From JBIOWF01 sp044868295 (GTDB lineage: Bacteria > Actinomycetota > Actinomycetes > Streptosporangiales > Streptosporangiaceae), in assembly GCA_044868295.1 (NCBI GenBank), contig JBIOWF010000171.1, positions 1 through 61,652 of the forward strand: a stretch of 61,652 bases of DNA. Reading direction: 5' to 3'. The notes beneath the pieces are model-generated. The model was not told the DNA's origin. It saw nothing but the letters and a program-made list of their open reading frames with translations, and made no database searches. The number at the start of each line of letters is the position of its first letter. Position 1 is the stretch's first letter. The translations under genes were made by a program, and so were the position numbers. Shown one piece after another: positions 8,654-17,557 of the stretch.

Positions 8654-8848
8654 TCGGACGGGCTGGCGATAACCAAGCTGGCCTGTCCCGGCCTACCGCC
8701 GGGCTGGCGGGATGTGAAGCCTGTGGAGGCCACATAAGACCGGTCGCATGCCCTCGGGTGTGTGAGGGCAGTCGCCGGTGAAGCAGGAAGATTCCACCCG
8801 CGAGGGTGGGAATCCTCCGGACTTATCCGTGGGGAGGAAGTCAACTGC
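8654..8848 (+). mobile_element. Right-end remnant of an IS200/IS605-type TnpB element
   Basis: The 195-bp gap between the second permease and first ATPase genes reads on the plus strand like the extreme 3' end of actinobacterial tnpB. It has a C-terminal-like segment AGLAGCEACGGHIRP, then the stem-rich run GAAGCAGGAAGATTCCACC, then GGGAATCC, ending in GGGGAGGAAGTCAA. That 3' region normally forms the guide-RNA scaffold and right end of such elements. No tnpB or tnpA body is present, so only a scar remains. The end abuts the permease stop codon. Identification is by recognition of this characteristic tail, not by a search. Confidence 0.6.
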
Positions 8849-9787
8849 TCACTCCTCGCGCAGCCGGGGGTTGAAGATCTCGTCCATCGCGTCCACGATC
8901 AGCACGATCCCCAGCGTGAGCAGGAGGATCGCGACCAGCGGGGCCAGCAGGTACGGCAGCGCGGCCGTGCTGGTGAGCGCGCCGCCGCCGAAGACGGCGA
9001 GGTTCAGCATGACGCCCCAGTTGTTGGCCTCGAACGGCAGGACGCCCAGGAAGAACAGGCCGACCTGCGCGTAGATGGCTCCCGTCACGGCGATGAGCAT
9101 GTTCATCGCGATGTACGGCGCCATGCTGGGCAGGAGCTCCCGGCCGATGATGTGCCGGGCCGGCAGGCCCAGGCCCTTGGCCGCCTCGATGAATCCCCGC
9201 TCGCGCAGGGACAGGCTCTGGGATCGGACCGCGCGGGCCACGCCGCCCCAGCCGAGCAGCCCGAGGACCAGGCCCATCTCGATCGGGCTCTCGAACTTCC
9301 ACATGGTGGACAGCACGAGCAGCAACGGCAGGCCGGGGATCGTGAGCTTCATGTCGGTGATCCGCATGAGCACCGTGTCCCACCGTCCGCGGTGGAACCC
9401 CGCGAACAGCCCGATCGCGGTGCCGAAGGCGACCGTGATGATCGCCGTCGCCAGACCGGTGAGCAGGACGTACCGCGCCCCGGTGACGACGAGCGCGAGC
9501 ACGTCGGTGCCCTCGAAGTCCGTGCCCAGGGGGTGCGCCCAGCTCGGCCCGGCGTACAGCGCGTTGTTGTCACGCGGGAGGTGGTCGGGGTAGAGCAGGG
9601 GCCCGGCCACGGCCATGGCCGCGAACAGGGCGACGATGGCGACGCCGGCCATCCGGCTCGGCTTGCGGCGCAGCACGCGCCCGACGCCTCGCCAGAAGTT
9701 GCGCCGCAGCGTGGCCCGCGCTCCCCCGGTCGGCTCAGTGATCTCGGAGGTCGGCAGGAGGCCGCCAGACGATGCAGAAAGGGTCAT
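8849..9787 (-). CDS. Oligopeptide-type ABC permease (OppC/DppC-like)
   Basis: Membrane permease of the importer, 312 residues with a cytoplasmic N-terminus, one early helix (VAIVALFAAMAVAGPLLYP) and a cluster of about five more helices in the core domain. HPLGTDFEGTDVLALVVTGARYVL is the classic start of the DppC core. The ATPase-contact loop is FIEAAKGLGLPARHIIGRELLPS. The ATG at 9787 overlaps the other permease by ATGA. It forms the transmembrane channel with its partner. Confidence 0.88.
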   Translation of the reverse strand: MTLSASSGGLLPTSEITEPTGGARATLRRNFWRGVGRVLRRKPSRMAGVAIVALFAAMAVAGPLLYPDHLPRDNNALYAGPSWAHPLGTDFEGTDVLALVVTGARYVLLTGLATAIITVAFGTAIGLFAGFHRGRWDTVLMRITDMKLTIPGLPLLLVLSTMWKFESPIEMGLVLGLLGWGGVARAVRSQSLSLRERGFIEAAKGLGLPARHIIGRELLPSMAPYIAMNMLIAVTGAIYAQVGLFFLGVLPFEANNWGVMLNLAVFGGGALTSTAALPYLLAPLVAILLLTLGIVLIVDAMDEIFNPRLREE

Positions 9788-10788
9788 GCCGCGCCTCCGC
9801 TTCGCACTCGGGGGTCGATCACGGCGTAGAACAGGTCGGCCGCGATGTTGGCGCAGATGATCGCCACCGTGATGACGAGGAACGTTCCACCCATCAGCGC
9901 GTAGTCGCGGGAGCCGATGCTGTCGACGAGCAACAGCCCGAGCCCCGGATAGTTGAAGATCCGCTCGATGAAGATCGCGCCGCCGAACAGCATGCCGAGC
10001 GACAACGCCAGGATCGTGAAGAGCGGCAGGATCGCGTTGCGGGCGACGTAGCGGAACAGGACGCCCCGCTTGAGCCCGCGCAGCTCCGCCGCGAGGATGA
10101 AGTCGTCGCCGAGCACGGTGGCCACGCTCGACTTCATCGCCAGGGTCCAGCCGCCGTAGCTCGCCAGCGCGTACGTCAGGACGGGCAGTGTCGCGTGCTG
10201 GACCAGCGAGGCGATGTATCCGGCGTTGAGGCCCGGGTCGAACTCGATGTCCACGGGCCCGCCCGCCGGGAGGATCGGCCACAGCGTTGTGAAGATCGCC
10301 ATGACCAGGAGCCCGATGACGTACTGCGGCACGCCGTGCAGGAGGGAGCCGGAGATCGCGAGCGCGTCGCCGAGCTTGCCCGACCGCTTGATCGCCGCGT
10401 AGACGCCCATGGTCACGCCGAGCAGGAAGCTCAGCAGGGTGCCGCCCAGGACGGGGAGCACGGTCCACTTGGCCGCCGCGGTGATCAGGGTCGCCACTTC
10501 GGTGCCGGGGGTGCTGAGCGACTGGCCCAGATCGAAGTGGAGCAGGCCCTTGATGTAGTCGACGTACTGCTCCCAGAGGCTGCCCGTGGGCAGGAATCCG
10601 TACAGCGCCGCCGTGGCCCGCTGGGCCTCGTCCGGGGACATCCCGCGCTCGATCAGCTTCTCGTACTGCCCGAGCACGGGGTCACCGGGGATGTTGCGGA
10701 TGATCACGAAGCTGATCGTGGTGACCACCCAGATCATGACGAGCGCGCGGGCCAGGTGGCCCGCGAGTCGCCGCGTGATGAGTGTCAT
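9784..10788 (-). CDS. Oligopeptide-type ABC permease (OppB/DppB-like)
   Basis: Partner permease, 334 residues, with the N-terminal helix ALVMIWVVTTISFVIIRNIPGDP typical of DppB. About five further helices follow. The coupling loop FILAAELRGLKRGVLFRYVARNAILP is present. It begins 3 bp after the lipoprotein gene stop. Strong predicted co-transcription with the lipoprotein gene. Confidence 0.88.
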   Translation of the reverse strand: MTLITRRLAGHLARALVMIWVVTTISFVIIRNIPGDPVLGQYEKLIERGMSPDEAQRATAALYGFLPTGSLWEQYVDYIKGLLHFDLGQSLSTPGTEVATLITAAAKWTVLPVLGGTLLSFLLGVTMGVYAAIKRSGKLGDALAISGSLLHGVPQYVIGLLVMAIFTTLWPILPAGGPVDIEFDPGLNAGYIASLVQHATLPVLTYALASYGGWTLAMKSSVATVLGDDFILAAELRGLKRGVLFRYVARNAILPLFTILALSLGMLFGGAIFIERIFNYPGLGLLLVDSIGSRDYALMGGTFLVITVAIICANIAADLFYAVIDPRVRSGGAA

Positions 10789-10791
10789 AGG

Positions 10792-12576
10792 CTACTTCTT
10801 CTTGATCATGCCGAGCTGCATCCAGACGCCGGCCGAGAGCCGCAGCACGTCGCTGTCGGTCGCGGGCCAGCCGGTGTAGCGCGAGGTGTTGATGAACTGA
10901 GTGTTGACGTAGTCGTAGAGCTGGATGACCGGAAGCTGCTCGTTGGTCACCTTGGCCAGCGTGCTGACGATCTTCTTCTGCTCGTCGGCGGACGCGAGGT
11001 TGAGCTGACTGGTGAGCACGCCCGGGTTGACCCCGTCGATCGTCTCCCCGCTGCCCATCCAGTTGCCCTCCGTGCCCGCGGGCACGTGCTTGAGCTGACC
11101 GGCGAGGAGCTGCCACCCGTTGGCCTGGCCGAACAGGCGCTGGTAGATGTTGTACGGCGCGGGCCCGAGGGCGATCAGCCAGAAACCGATGTCGTACTTG
11201 CCCGCCGCGAGCTCTTCGAGGTACAGGGGGTAGTCGGCGGAGGTGAGCACCGCCGCGTCGATCCCGTGGTCGTTGAGCTGGCTCGTGACGGCCTTGGCCG
11301 CGGAGACCCAGTCGGAGAACGACGCGGGAACGTGCAGCCGCACCTTCCACGGGGTGCCGTCCGGCAGCACCCACTTGCCGTTCTTCTTGACCATGCCGGC
11401 CGCCTTGAGCTCCTCCTCGGCCTTGGCCGGGTCGAGCTTGTACGGATCGAGCGAGCCCAGCTGGTCGCCCAGCCATGACTTGGCCGCCTCGGCGTGGATG
11501 CCGGTCGTCGTGAGCGCCGGGGTTCCGGCCTCCGGAGAAGCGATCTTGGTGAGCTGCGCGCGGTCGATCAGATAGGCCAGCGCGCGCCGGACGTGCACGT
11601 TGTCGTACGGCTTTCGCGCCTCGTTGAACGCCATGGAGGCCGCCACCGGGGAGAAGCCCTTGCGGATCTCGTTGCCCTGGGTCTTGCGGATGCGGTTCAT
11701 GACGTCGCTCGGCACCGCAGTGAAGGGTGCGCTGTCCAGCTTGCCGGAGATCAGGTAGTTCCAGATCTGCTCGTTGCCGGTGTAGTTGAGGATCTTGACC
11801 TTGTCGGGCGCGATGTTCCCCACGGCGTAGAAGTAGGGGTTCTTGGTCAGCAGCGCCTCGCCCGGGTTCACCCGCTGGAGGACGAACGGCCCGGCCGACA
11901 CGTCCTTGGCCGGAGCGAAGGAGATGACCTTCTCCGCGAGCCCCGTGATCGAGGCCTTCGCCTGCTCGGCGACGGGGCCGGTGCCCTTCGCGGCCTTCAG
12001 CTTGTCCCAGAAGTCGGCCGGCAGCAGCGAGCCGAACACGTGGGCCGGCACGACGGTGGTCGACAGCACGTTGCGGAGGAAGACGTTGCTCCGGTTGGTC
12101 CCCTGGGTGACCTTGACGGTGTGGCCGTCCACGATCCGGATGTCGGCCGCGGCGCCCGCCGCCTTGGGGTCGACCGCGTAGGCGGTGCCGCCCTGGGTGT
12201 AGGCGAGCCCGATGGACACGCGGACGTCCTCGCTGGTCACCGGCTTGCCGTCGGACCATTTGGCGTTCGGCTGCAGGTGGATGACGACTTCGCCCTGGTC
12301 CTTCGAGGCGGTCCAGCTCTTGGCGAGACCGGGATAGAACTTGTTCGGGTCGATCGGGTCGTTCTTGGGCCACGCCAGCGACATCGTGTTGTAGCCGCCG
12401 AACGTGTTGCCCTTGGGGTTGAACGGGTTGATGGGCGCGGTCGCGTCGATCTGCTTCGCGCCGTCGATCGTGGTGTAGACCCCGCCCGAGCCGGCGGACC
12501 CGGATTTGCCGGTGGTGCTGCAGGCGGTGGCGGTGGCGATGCCCGCCAGCGCCACGATCGCTGCGAATCGCTTCAT
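10792..12576 (-). CDS. Family 5 solute-binding lipoprotein of the muropeptide-linked importer
   Basis: Extracellular substrate-binding lipoprotein, about 594 residues. The signal peptide MKRFAAIVALAGIATATAC ends in a lipobox cysteine at residue 19. The remainder has the large OppA-type fold, including WSDGKPVTSEDVRVSIG and DVHVRRALAYLIDRAQL. The start at 12576 has CAGGAG upstream; an upstream alternative adds nine residues with no support. It precedes the two permeases. Its position among murK-like, nagZ, murR-like and murQ genes suggests it binds muropeptides or MurNAc-containing peptides, rather than generic peptides; binding data are needed to separate these. Confidence 0.85.
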   Translation of the reverse strand: MKRFAAIVALAGIATATACSTTGKSGSAGSGGVYTTIDGAKQIDATAPINPFNPKGNTFGGYNTMSLAWPKNDPIDPNKFYPGLAKSWTASKDQGEVVIHLQPNAKWSDGKPVTSEDVRVSIGLAYTQGGTAYAVDPKAAGAAADIRIVDGHTVKVTQGTNRSNVFLRNVLSTTVVPAHVFGSLLPADFWDKLKAAKGTGPVAEQAKASITGLAEKVISFAPAKDVSAGPFVLQRVNPGEALLTKNPYFYAVGNIAPDKVKILNYTGNEQIWNYLISGKLDSAPFTAVPSDVMNRIRKTQGNEIRKGFSPVAASMAFNEARKPYDNVHVRRALAYLIDRAQLTKIASPEAGTPALTTTGIHAEAAKSWLGDQLGSLDPYKLDPAKAEEELKAAGMVKKNGKWVLPDGTPWKVRLHVPASFSDWVSAAKAVTSQLNDHGIDAAVLTSADYPLYLEELAAGKYDIGFWLIALGPAPYNIYQRLFGQANGWQLLAGQLKHVPAGTEGNWMGSGETIDGVNPGVLTSQLNLASADEQKKIVSTLAKVTNEQLPVIQLYDYVNTQFINTSRYTGWPATDSDVLRLSAGVWMQLGMIKKK

Positions 12577-12665
12577 GGGCTGCTCCTGGTTCCCGATTTC
12601 CACGAAACATACGGAGCCGAGAGCAGGTGCGTCAATTATTTTCCTGGGTGGAGAAGAAAGTGGAG

Positions 12666-13601
12666 CTAATTTTTACCCAAGCCGTCTAGCTGCGGAGACG
12701 GCCGGATGGTCCGTCTCCTGGGGGCGCTCAGGAACTGGTCGAGCGCTCCTCTGGTGGCGCGCAGGGCGGCGTCGGAGGCGTCGAACGTGCGCTGGGCGAC
12801 ACCGACGAAGATGCAGTCGACGATCAGCAGCTGGCTGATGCGGCTCGCCAGCGCGCCCGGCCGGAACTCGGTCTCCCGGCCCGCCGACACCAGCACGTGG
12901 TCCGCCACCTCGGCGAGCGACGAGCGGGGATTGTTGGTGATCGCCACCGTGGTGGCTCCCGCCTCAGCCGCGACGCGCATCGGCTCCACCGCGTCGGGCG
13001 TCTCGCCCGTGCAGCTCACTCCCACCCAGACGTCCCCGCGCCCGGCCAGTGCGGCGCCGGTCAGCGCCAGGTGGACGTCGGCGAAGGGATGGCTGGCGAC
13101 CCCGATGCGCAGTAGCTTCTGCGCCATGTCCGCGGCGACCAGGCCGGACGCTCCCACGCCGTACACGTTCACGCGGCGGGCTCCGGCCAGGGCCTCCACG
13201 ACCGCGCCCAGCCGCTCGGGCGAGAGCTGCGCCGCGGTGTCCGCCAGGGCGTCGGACTCCGCCCGGGTCACCTTCGCGATCACCTCGGCGAGCGGGTCGT
13301 CCGGGGCCAGGTCGCCGGGGACCAGACGCTCCGGCTCCACCCGCGCGGACGCGGCGGCCAGCGCGAGGCGTAGCTGCGAGTACCCGGAGAAGCCGAGCGC
13401 CCGCGCGGTCCGCACGATCGTGGCCTCGCTGGTCCCGGAGGCCGCGCCCAGCTCGGTGATCGTGCTGCGGGCGACCATCGCCGGGTCGTCCAGGATCAGC
13501 CTGGCGATGGACCGCCCCGCCGGGGTGAGCGACGGCAGCACCGCACGCACGGTGGCCACAAGGTTCGACGCTGTGGGGCCGCGGGACGAAGGCGCGTTCA
13601 T
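12666..13601 (-). CDS. MurR/RpiR-family transcriptional regulator
   Basis: A 311-residue regulator with an N-terminal HTH_6 domain (TITELGAASGTSEATIVRTARALGFSGY at about 47-75) and a C-terminal SIS phosphosugar-binding domain (VNVYGVGASGLVAADMAQKL, later GVSCTGETPDAV). RpiR-family MurR proteins usually respond to MurNAc 6-phosphate. It lies between nagZ and the lipoprotein gene and very likely controls this island. The ATG at 13601 is preferred over a weak in-frame TTG 21 bp upstream. The 164-bp gap to nagZ is G-rich with no visible gene. Confidence 0.88.
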   Translation of the reverse strand: MNAPSSRGPTASNLVATVRAVLPSLTPAGRSIARLILDDPAMVARSTITELGAASGTSEATIVRTARALGFSGYSQLRLALAAASARVEPERLVPGDLAPDDPLAEVIAKVTRAESDALADTAAQLSPERLGAVVEALAGARRVNVYGVGASGLVAADMAQKLLRIGVASHPFADVHLALTGAALAGRGDVWVGVSCTGETPDAVEPMRVAAEAGATTVAITNNPRSSLAEVADHVLVSAGRETEFRPGALASRISQLLIVDCIFVGVAQRTFDASDAALRATRGALDQFLSAPRRRTIRPSPQLDGLGKN

Positions 13602-13765
13602 GGGGGAATGACCTCTTCTCAATGATTCTTTCGGGGGTTTTCGCAGGTTATGGGGTTTGGCGGGGCCCGGTTTCGTGGGGTCTGGTTCTCACGCGTACGG
13701 GCTTTCGCGGGCCGGTTTTCACGGATTTCCGGTAGCAGGGATCCGGGTTCTCAGGTTCACGGTCG

Positions 13766-15271
13766 TCAGGGGTTGCCGGGAATCGGGCTGTCGGATCCGG
13801 TCAGCCGGCGCGCGGCGGCGCGCGCCGACGCGCGGGAGTTGCCGTGGGTGCAGACATAGACGGCTCCCACCGGGGTTCCCGGCAGGCCCGTCTCGACCAC
13901 CACCGCGTCCGGCCGGGCCTGTACGGCTTCCGCCAGCAGCCGCCGCATCCAGCCGTGCCGGGCGGCGTCGTGGACCGCGATCACGAGGGGCCGCCCGTCG
14001 TCACACAGGCTGGGGAGCTCTCCGCCGACGGTGACCACGATCCCGGTGGTTCCGGGCAGCACCTCCGTGAGCGCTCCGGCGAGGGTCGTCCGGGTCGTCT
14101 CACCCACGGCCTGGCTGGGCTTCGGCGAGATGTCGACCACCAGCGGGGCCTTGGTGAGCACAGGCCGGGCGGCCTCGCCCACGACGCGCAGCGCCGAGTC
14201 GGCCGCCATCGCCCCGAGTCCCTCGTCGAGGTCGGCCGCGGCTTCGGCACGCAGGGACGCCCGTTCCGCGTGCCAGGTGGCGAGCGCGTGCACCCGGGCC
14301 GCCGCCTCCGCCAGCCGTTCCTCGCGGAGACTTCCTTCCCGGACGGCCGCCACGATGTGGTCCCGCAGCGCGTACACGCTCTCTCCCTCGGGCGAGGACA
14401 CGCCGACGCAGACGGCGTCCGCTCCGGCCGCCAGCGCGCGGACCGCGATCTCGCCGGGCTGGTAGTGAGCCGCGAGGGCGCGCATCTCGATCGCGTCGGT
14501 CACCGCCAGGCCCGCGAAGCCCAGCTCCTCCCGGAGCAACCCGGTCAGTACGGCCCGGCTCAGCGTCGCCGGGACTTCGTCGAGCGCGGGCACCAGCAGG
14601 TGGCCGCACATGACGGCCCGCACCGCCGCGCCTATCGCGGCACGGAAGGGCGGAAGGTCGCGCCGGTCGAGCAGCTCACGCGAGGCGGCCACTGTGGGCA
14701 GCGCCAGGTGGGAGTCGGCCACCGTGTCGCCGTGGCCGGGGAAGTGCTTGGCGCAGGCCGCCACCCCGGCGCCCTGTAACCCGGAGATCCACGCGACGGT
14801 GTGCCGGGCGACGAGCGCGGGATCCGGGCCGAAGGACCTGATGCCGATGACCGGATTGGCGGGATTGGCGTTGACGTCCACGACGGGCGCGTAGTTCAGC
14901 GTGATGTCGGCCGCCGCGACGAGGCGGCCGATCTGCCGGGCCACCCGCTCGGTCATGGTGAGGTCGTCCACCACTCCCAGCGCGCAGTTGCCGGGCCATG
15001 AGCTTCCGGTGCGCGCCTCCAGCCGGGTGACCGCGCCGCCCTCCTCGTCCACCGCGACCACCACGGCCGGGTTCTCCTGGCGCAGGGCGGCGACGAGGCG
15101 GGCCGTTTGGTCCGGGTCCACCAGGTTGCGTTTGAAGAGCACGGTCCCGCCGAGGCCGTCCGCAAGGGCGCGGCGCAGCCAGCCCGGCGGCGTGGTGCCG
15201 TCGAAGCCGGGTTGCAGCACGGTCATCGCCATCCGGGCGAGATCGCTGGACATCGCGGAGCTCGACGGCAT
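13766..15271 (-). CDS. nagZ: Beta-N-acetylhexosaminidase, glycoside hydrolase family 3 (NagZ)
   Basis: Removes non-reducing GlcNAc from muropeptides. The GH3 catalytic domain spans about residues 10-330. It has the NagZ signature KHFPGHGDTVADSH (175-188, with the catalytic Asp-His pair) and the nucleophile Asp259 in VTDAIEM. A C-terminal domain of about 150 residues follows, as in Bacillus-type two-domain NagZ, though shorter. There is no signal peptide, so action is predicted in the cytoplasm, unlike secreted Bacillus NagZ. It starts 2 bp after the kinase stop, so both are translated from one message. Confidence 0.9.
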   Translation of the reverse strand: MPSSSAMSSDLARMAMTVLQPGFDGTTPPGWLRRALADGLGGTVLFKRNLVDPDQTARLVAALRQENPAVVVAVDEEGGAVTRLEARTGSSWPGNCALGVVDDLTMTERVARQIGRLVAAADITLNYAPVVDVNANPANPVIGIRSFGPDPALVARHTVAWISGLQGAGVAACAKHFPGHGDTVADSHLALPTVAASRELLDRRDLPPFRAAIGAAVRAVMCGHLLVPALDEVPATLSRAVLTGLLREELGFAGLAVTDAIEMRALAAHYQPGEIAVRALAAGADAVCVGVSSPEGESVYALRDHIVAAVREGSLREERLAEAAARVHALATWHAERASLRAEAAADLDEGLGAMAADSALRVVGEAARPVLTKAPLVVDISPKPSQAVGETTRTTLAGALTEVLPGTTGIVVTVGGELPSLCDDGRPLVIAVHDAARHGWMRRLLAEAVQARPDAVVVETGLPGTPVGAVYVCTHGNSRASARAAARRLTGSDSPIPGNP

Positions 15272-15273
15272 TC

Positions 15274-16236
15274 TCAGACGCCGATCAGACGCCGGTGCCC
15301 CTGCAGGGCATGCAGGTCACCCTGGGGGAGAGCGGCCCGCAGCGCGAGGGCGGCCGCGCCTGCGGCCCCGTCCCTCGCGGCGACCGGACGCACCCGCTCG
15401 CCGAGCTCGGCACGAACCCGCCGGGCCAGCTCCGTCGGCTCGGTCAGCAGGGAGCCCGCCAGCACCAGCGGCTTTTCGTCCCGGCCCAGCACGCCGGCCG
15501 TGCGCGCCAACAGCCGCGCGGCCTCGTCGACGATGTCGCGCGCCACCGGATCGCCCTCACTGGCGGCGGCATCGACCCCGGGCGCGAGGGTCGCCAGCCA
15601 CGCCGCCCCGGAGGCGGCGACACGGCCGTAGACGGCGGACACGATCGCCTGCTCCAGATCATCGGAGTCTAGATCGTCTGCGGGCGGCTTGCCGAGAACG
15701 GCGGACGCGATTCGGCCGACCAGCGTGGTGGGGCCGCTCCGGCCGTCGAGCGTGGCCAGCACCGCCATGACGGCCCGCCTGCCCATCCACACCCCCGAGC
15801 CCTCGTCGCCGAGCAGCCATCCGTGGCCGTCGGCCCGCCGTACGATCCGCCAGTCCCTGATCCGCGCCGCCACCGCGCCCGTCCCGGCGACCAGGACCGT
15901 GCCATCCGGCTCCGGGGTGGCGCTCGTGAAGGCGACGAGCATGTCGGGTACGACCAAAGGATGCCCTGGCAGCCGGGCCTCATGCCACGCCCGCTCCGCC
16001 ACCTGTTCGGCCGGTCCGGTGCCCGCCAGGCCGAAGACGCCGCCGATCACGTGTGAGCCGTCGAGGCCATCCAGCGCGATGCGGAGCGCGGCCAGCAGGT
16101 TGGCGGACGGATCCGCGGCCGAGCGGGCGTTCGCGCCACCCGCGCGCCCCCGGCCTGCCACCTCACCGTTCTCCCGGACCACGACACATCTCGTGCTCGT
16201 GCCGCCACCGTCCACCCCGATGATCAGCGCCGTCAC
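15274..16236 (-). CDS. BadF/BadG-family amino-sugar kinase (GlcNAc/MurNAc kinase)
   Basis: ASKHA-fold ATPase of 320 residues. The phosphate-1 loop is IGVDGGGTSTRC, the connecting motif VAGTGAVAARI and the adenosine-side loop HGWLLGDEGSGVWMG, as in GlcNAc kinases and clostridial MurK. With nagZ and murQ alongside, it is the best candidate to make GlcNAc 6-phosphate and MurNAc 6-phosphate from sugars freed in the cytoplasm. That would replace the PTS transporter MurP. The GTG at 16236 is preceded by a G-rich site. It is the first gene of the operon. Confidence 0.82.
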   Translation of the reverse strand: MTALIIGVDGGGTSTRCVVVRENGEVAGRGRAGGANARSAADPSANLLAALRIALDGLDGSHVIGGVFGLAGTGPAEQVAERAWHEARLPGHPLVVPDMLVAFTSATPEPDGTVLVAGTGAVAARIRDWRIVRRADGHGWLLGDEGSGVWMGRRAVMAVLATLDGRSGPTTLVGRIASAVLGKPPADDLDSDDLEQAIVSAVYGRVAASGAAWLATLAPGVDAAASEGDPVARDIVDEAARLLARTAGVLGRDEKPLVLAGSLLTEPTELARRVRAELGERVRPVAARDGAAGAAALALRAALPQGDLHALQGHRRLIGV

Positions 16237-16363
16237 AGCAACCCCCCGCGTAGATGTCCTCCAGGAATCTACAAGAGAGTGAAGATTTTCTACAACGGGC
16301 CGCGCCGCCCGGACCCACGTACGACCCCGCCCAGGTCATGGCCGCCACGCGTCGCAGGCGGCG
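16237..16363. promoter_or_regulatory. Promoter region of the salvage operon with weak dyad
   Basis: This 127-bp AT-richer gap must carry the promoter of the kinase-nagZ unit. An imperfect dyad, GTGAAGATTTTCTAC at 16279-16293, resembles GAA-TTC type RpiR sites. No second good copy was found at the murR or lipoprotein leaders, so it is a weak candidate. Confidence 0.3.
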
Positions 16364-17149
16364 TCACCCCGCCACGATGGCCATCTGATCGCTGATCTCC
16401 TGTGCTGTGGCCAGGACCTTCTGGGCGATCTCCGCCTCGGCCTCCGGGTACACCCGGGAGGCGAGGGCGGCCACGCTCACCGCCGCCACCACCTGTTTGC
16501 TCACGTCCCGGATCGGCGCCGCGATGCCCACCACGTCGGGGTCCAGCTCGCCGCGGGTGATGGAGTAGCCGATACGGCGGATCCGGCCCAGGCGTTCCAT
16601 CAGGGCGTCGACGTCGGTGAGGGTGGCCGGGGTGAACCGGCGCAGTTCGGCGGCCTCCAGCAACCTGCGGGTTTCGTCGTCCGGGCTCCAGGCCAGCAGG
16701 ACGAGGGCCGAGGCGCCGGCGTTGAGCGGCAGGGCGCGGCCGCGCTCGTAGGAGATTCGTACCGCGCGGGTGCTCTCCGCGCGGTCCACGCACACCACCA
16801 GGTCCCCGGCGCGCCGGGTCAGCAGCACGGTCTCGCGCACCTCTTCGGCCAGTGCCTCCATCGAGGGTATTGCGACCTCGGAGAGGCCGTAGCTGTGGCG
16901 GGCCACGCGGGCGATCTCCAGCACCCGCAGGCCGAGCCGGAAGCCGCCGCCTGGGGCCTCTTCCAGAAAGCGCCCGGCCACGAGGCTCTGCAGATAGCGG
17001 TACGCGGTGGAGCGTGCTACACCGAGCCGTTCTGCCACGGCGGTTCCGGAGACAACAAGGTTGGTGTCGTCGAACATGGTCAGGATGTCGAGTGCCCGGT
17101 CGGCCGTGGAGTTGCGGTCGCGATAGCTGGGGGACGCGTTTCCTGACAT
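16364..17149 (-). CDS. IclR-family transcriptional regulator
   Basis: A 261-residue IclR protein. The winged helix (about 15-75) includes GTAVAERLGVARSTAYRYLQSL. The effector-binding domain follows, with ETVLLTRRAGDLVVCVDRAES and LPLNAGASALVLLAW. The ATG at 17149 is chosen; a GTG nine bases upstream is possible. It reads toward the kinase gene, and is clearly paralogous to the IclR at 28605-29390 (shared RNSTA-RA-DIL-MF and LPLNAGASA). It may regulate the salvage operon or be a relic of the neighbouring catabolic island. Confidence 0.85.
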   Translation of the reverse strand: MSGNASPSYRDRNSTADRALDILTMFDDTNLVVSGTAVAERLGVARSTAYRYLQSLVAGRFLEEAPGGGFRLGLRVLEIARVARHSYGLSEVAIPSMEALAEEVRETVLLTRRAGDLVVCVDRAESTRAVRISYERGRALPLNAGASALVLLAWSPDDETRRLLEAAELRRFTPATLTDVDALMERLGRIRRIGYSITRGELDPDVVGIAAPIRDVSKQVVAAVSVAALASRVYPEAEAEIAQKVLATAQEISDQMAIVAG

Positions 17150-17215
17150 GCGAGACACTCTAGCGCTGTCGCGGGCCGTTGGAGGCTAATCGCCAGAGAG
17201 GTCGCGTTCACTAAA

Positions 17216-17446
17216 ATGACCGACCGCCTGGTCGCCAACGGACTGATCCAGCGCCACTCCAGCCCCACAGATCGCAGGATCACCCTGGCGCGGTTCACGG
17301 AGCACGGCGCGGAGACCCTGGACCGCGCTCTCCGCCTGCACGTGGACAGCCTCCGGCGGTACCTGCTGGAACCTCTCGGGACCCAACAGTTCGAACAGTT
17401 GGCCGCGGGCATGAGAACGCTTCGGGACACTCACACGCCGAAGGCG
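17216..17446 (+). pseudogene. Truncated MarR-family regulator
   Basis: The visible part starts in the recognition-helix/wing region: MTDRLVANGLIQRHSSPTDR then RITLARFTEHG, the classic MarR wing. It continues through the C-terminal dimer helix to about 17446, after which the frame carries on without homology. The first 60 or so residues are missing; the IclR gene occupies that space on the other strand. It looks like a gene cut at an island junction. From 17447 to 17557 there is no gene. Confidence 0.65.
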
Positions 17447-17557
17447 TGTCGGCATGGTAAGCGCGGCACCCGTATGTGCAAAGACGGGCCGTCGGCCCAC
17501 CGGGCTGCGCGCCCGGGACGCACAGCCCGGTGCCTCCGGCGACAGGGCGAATCGGGG

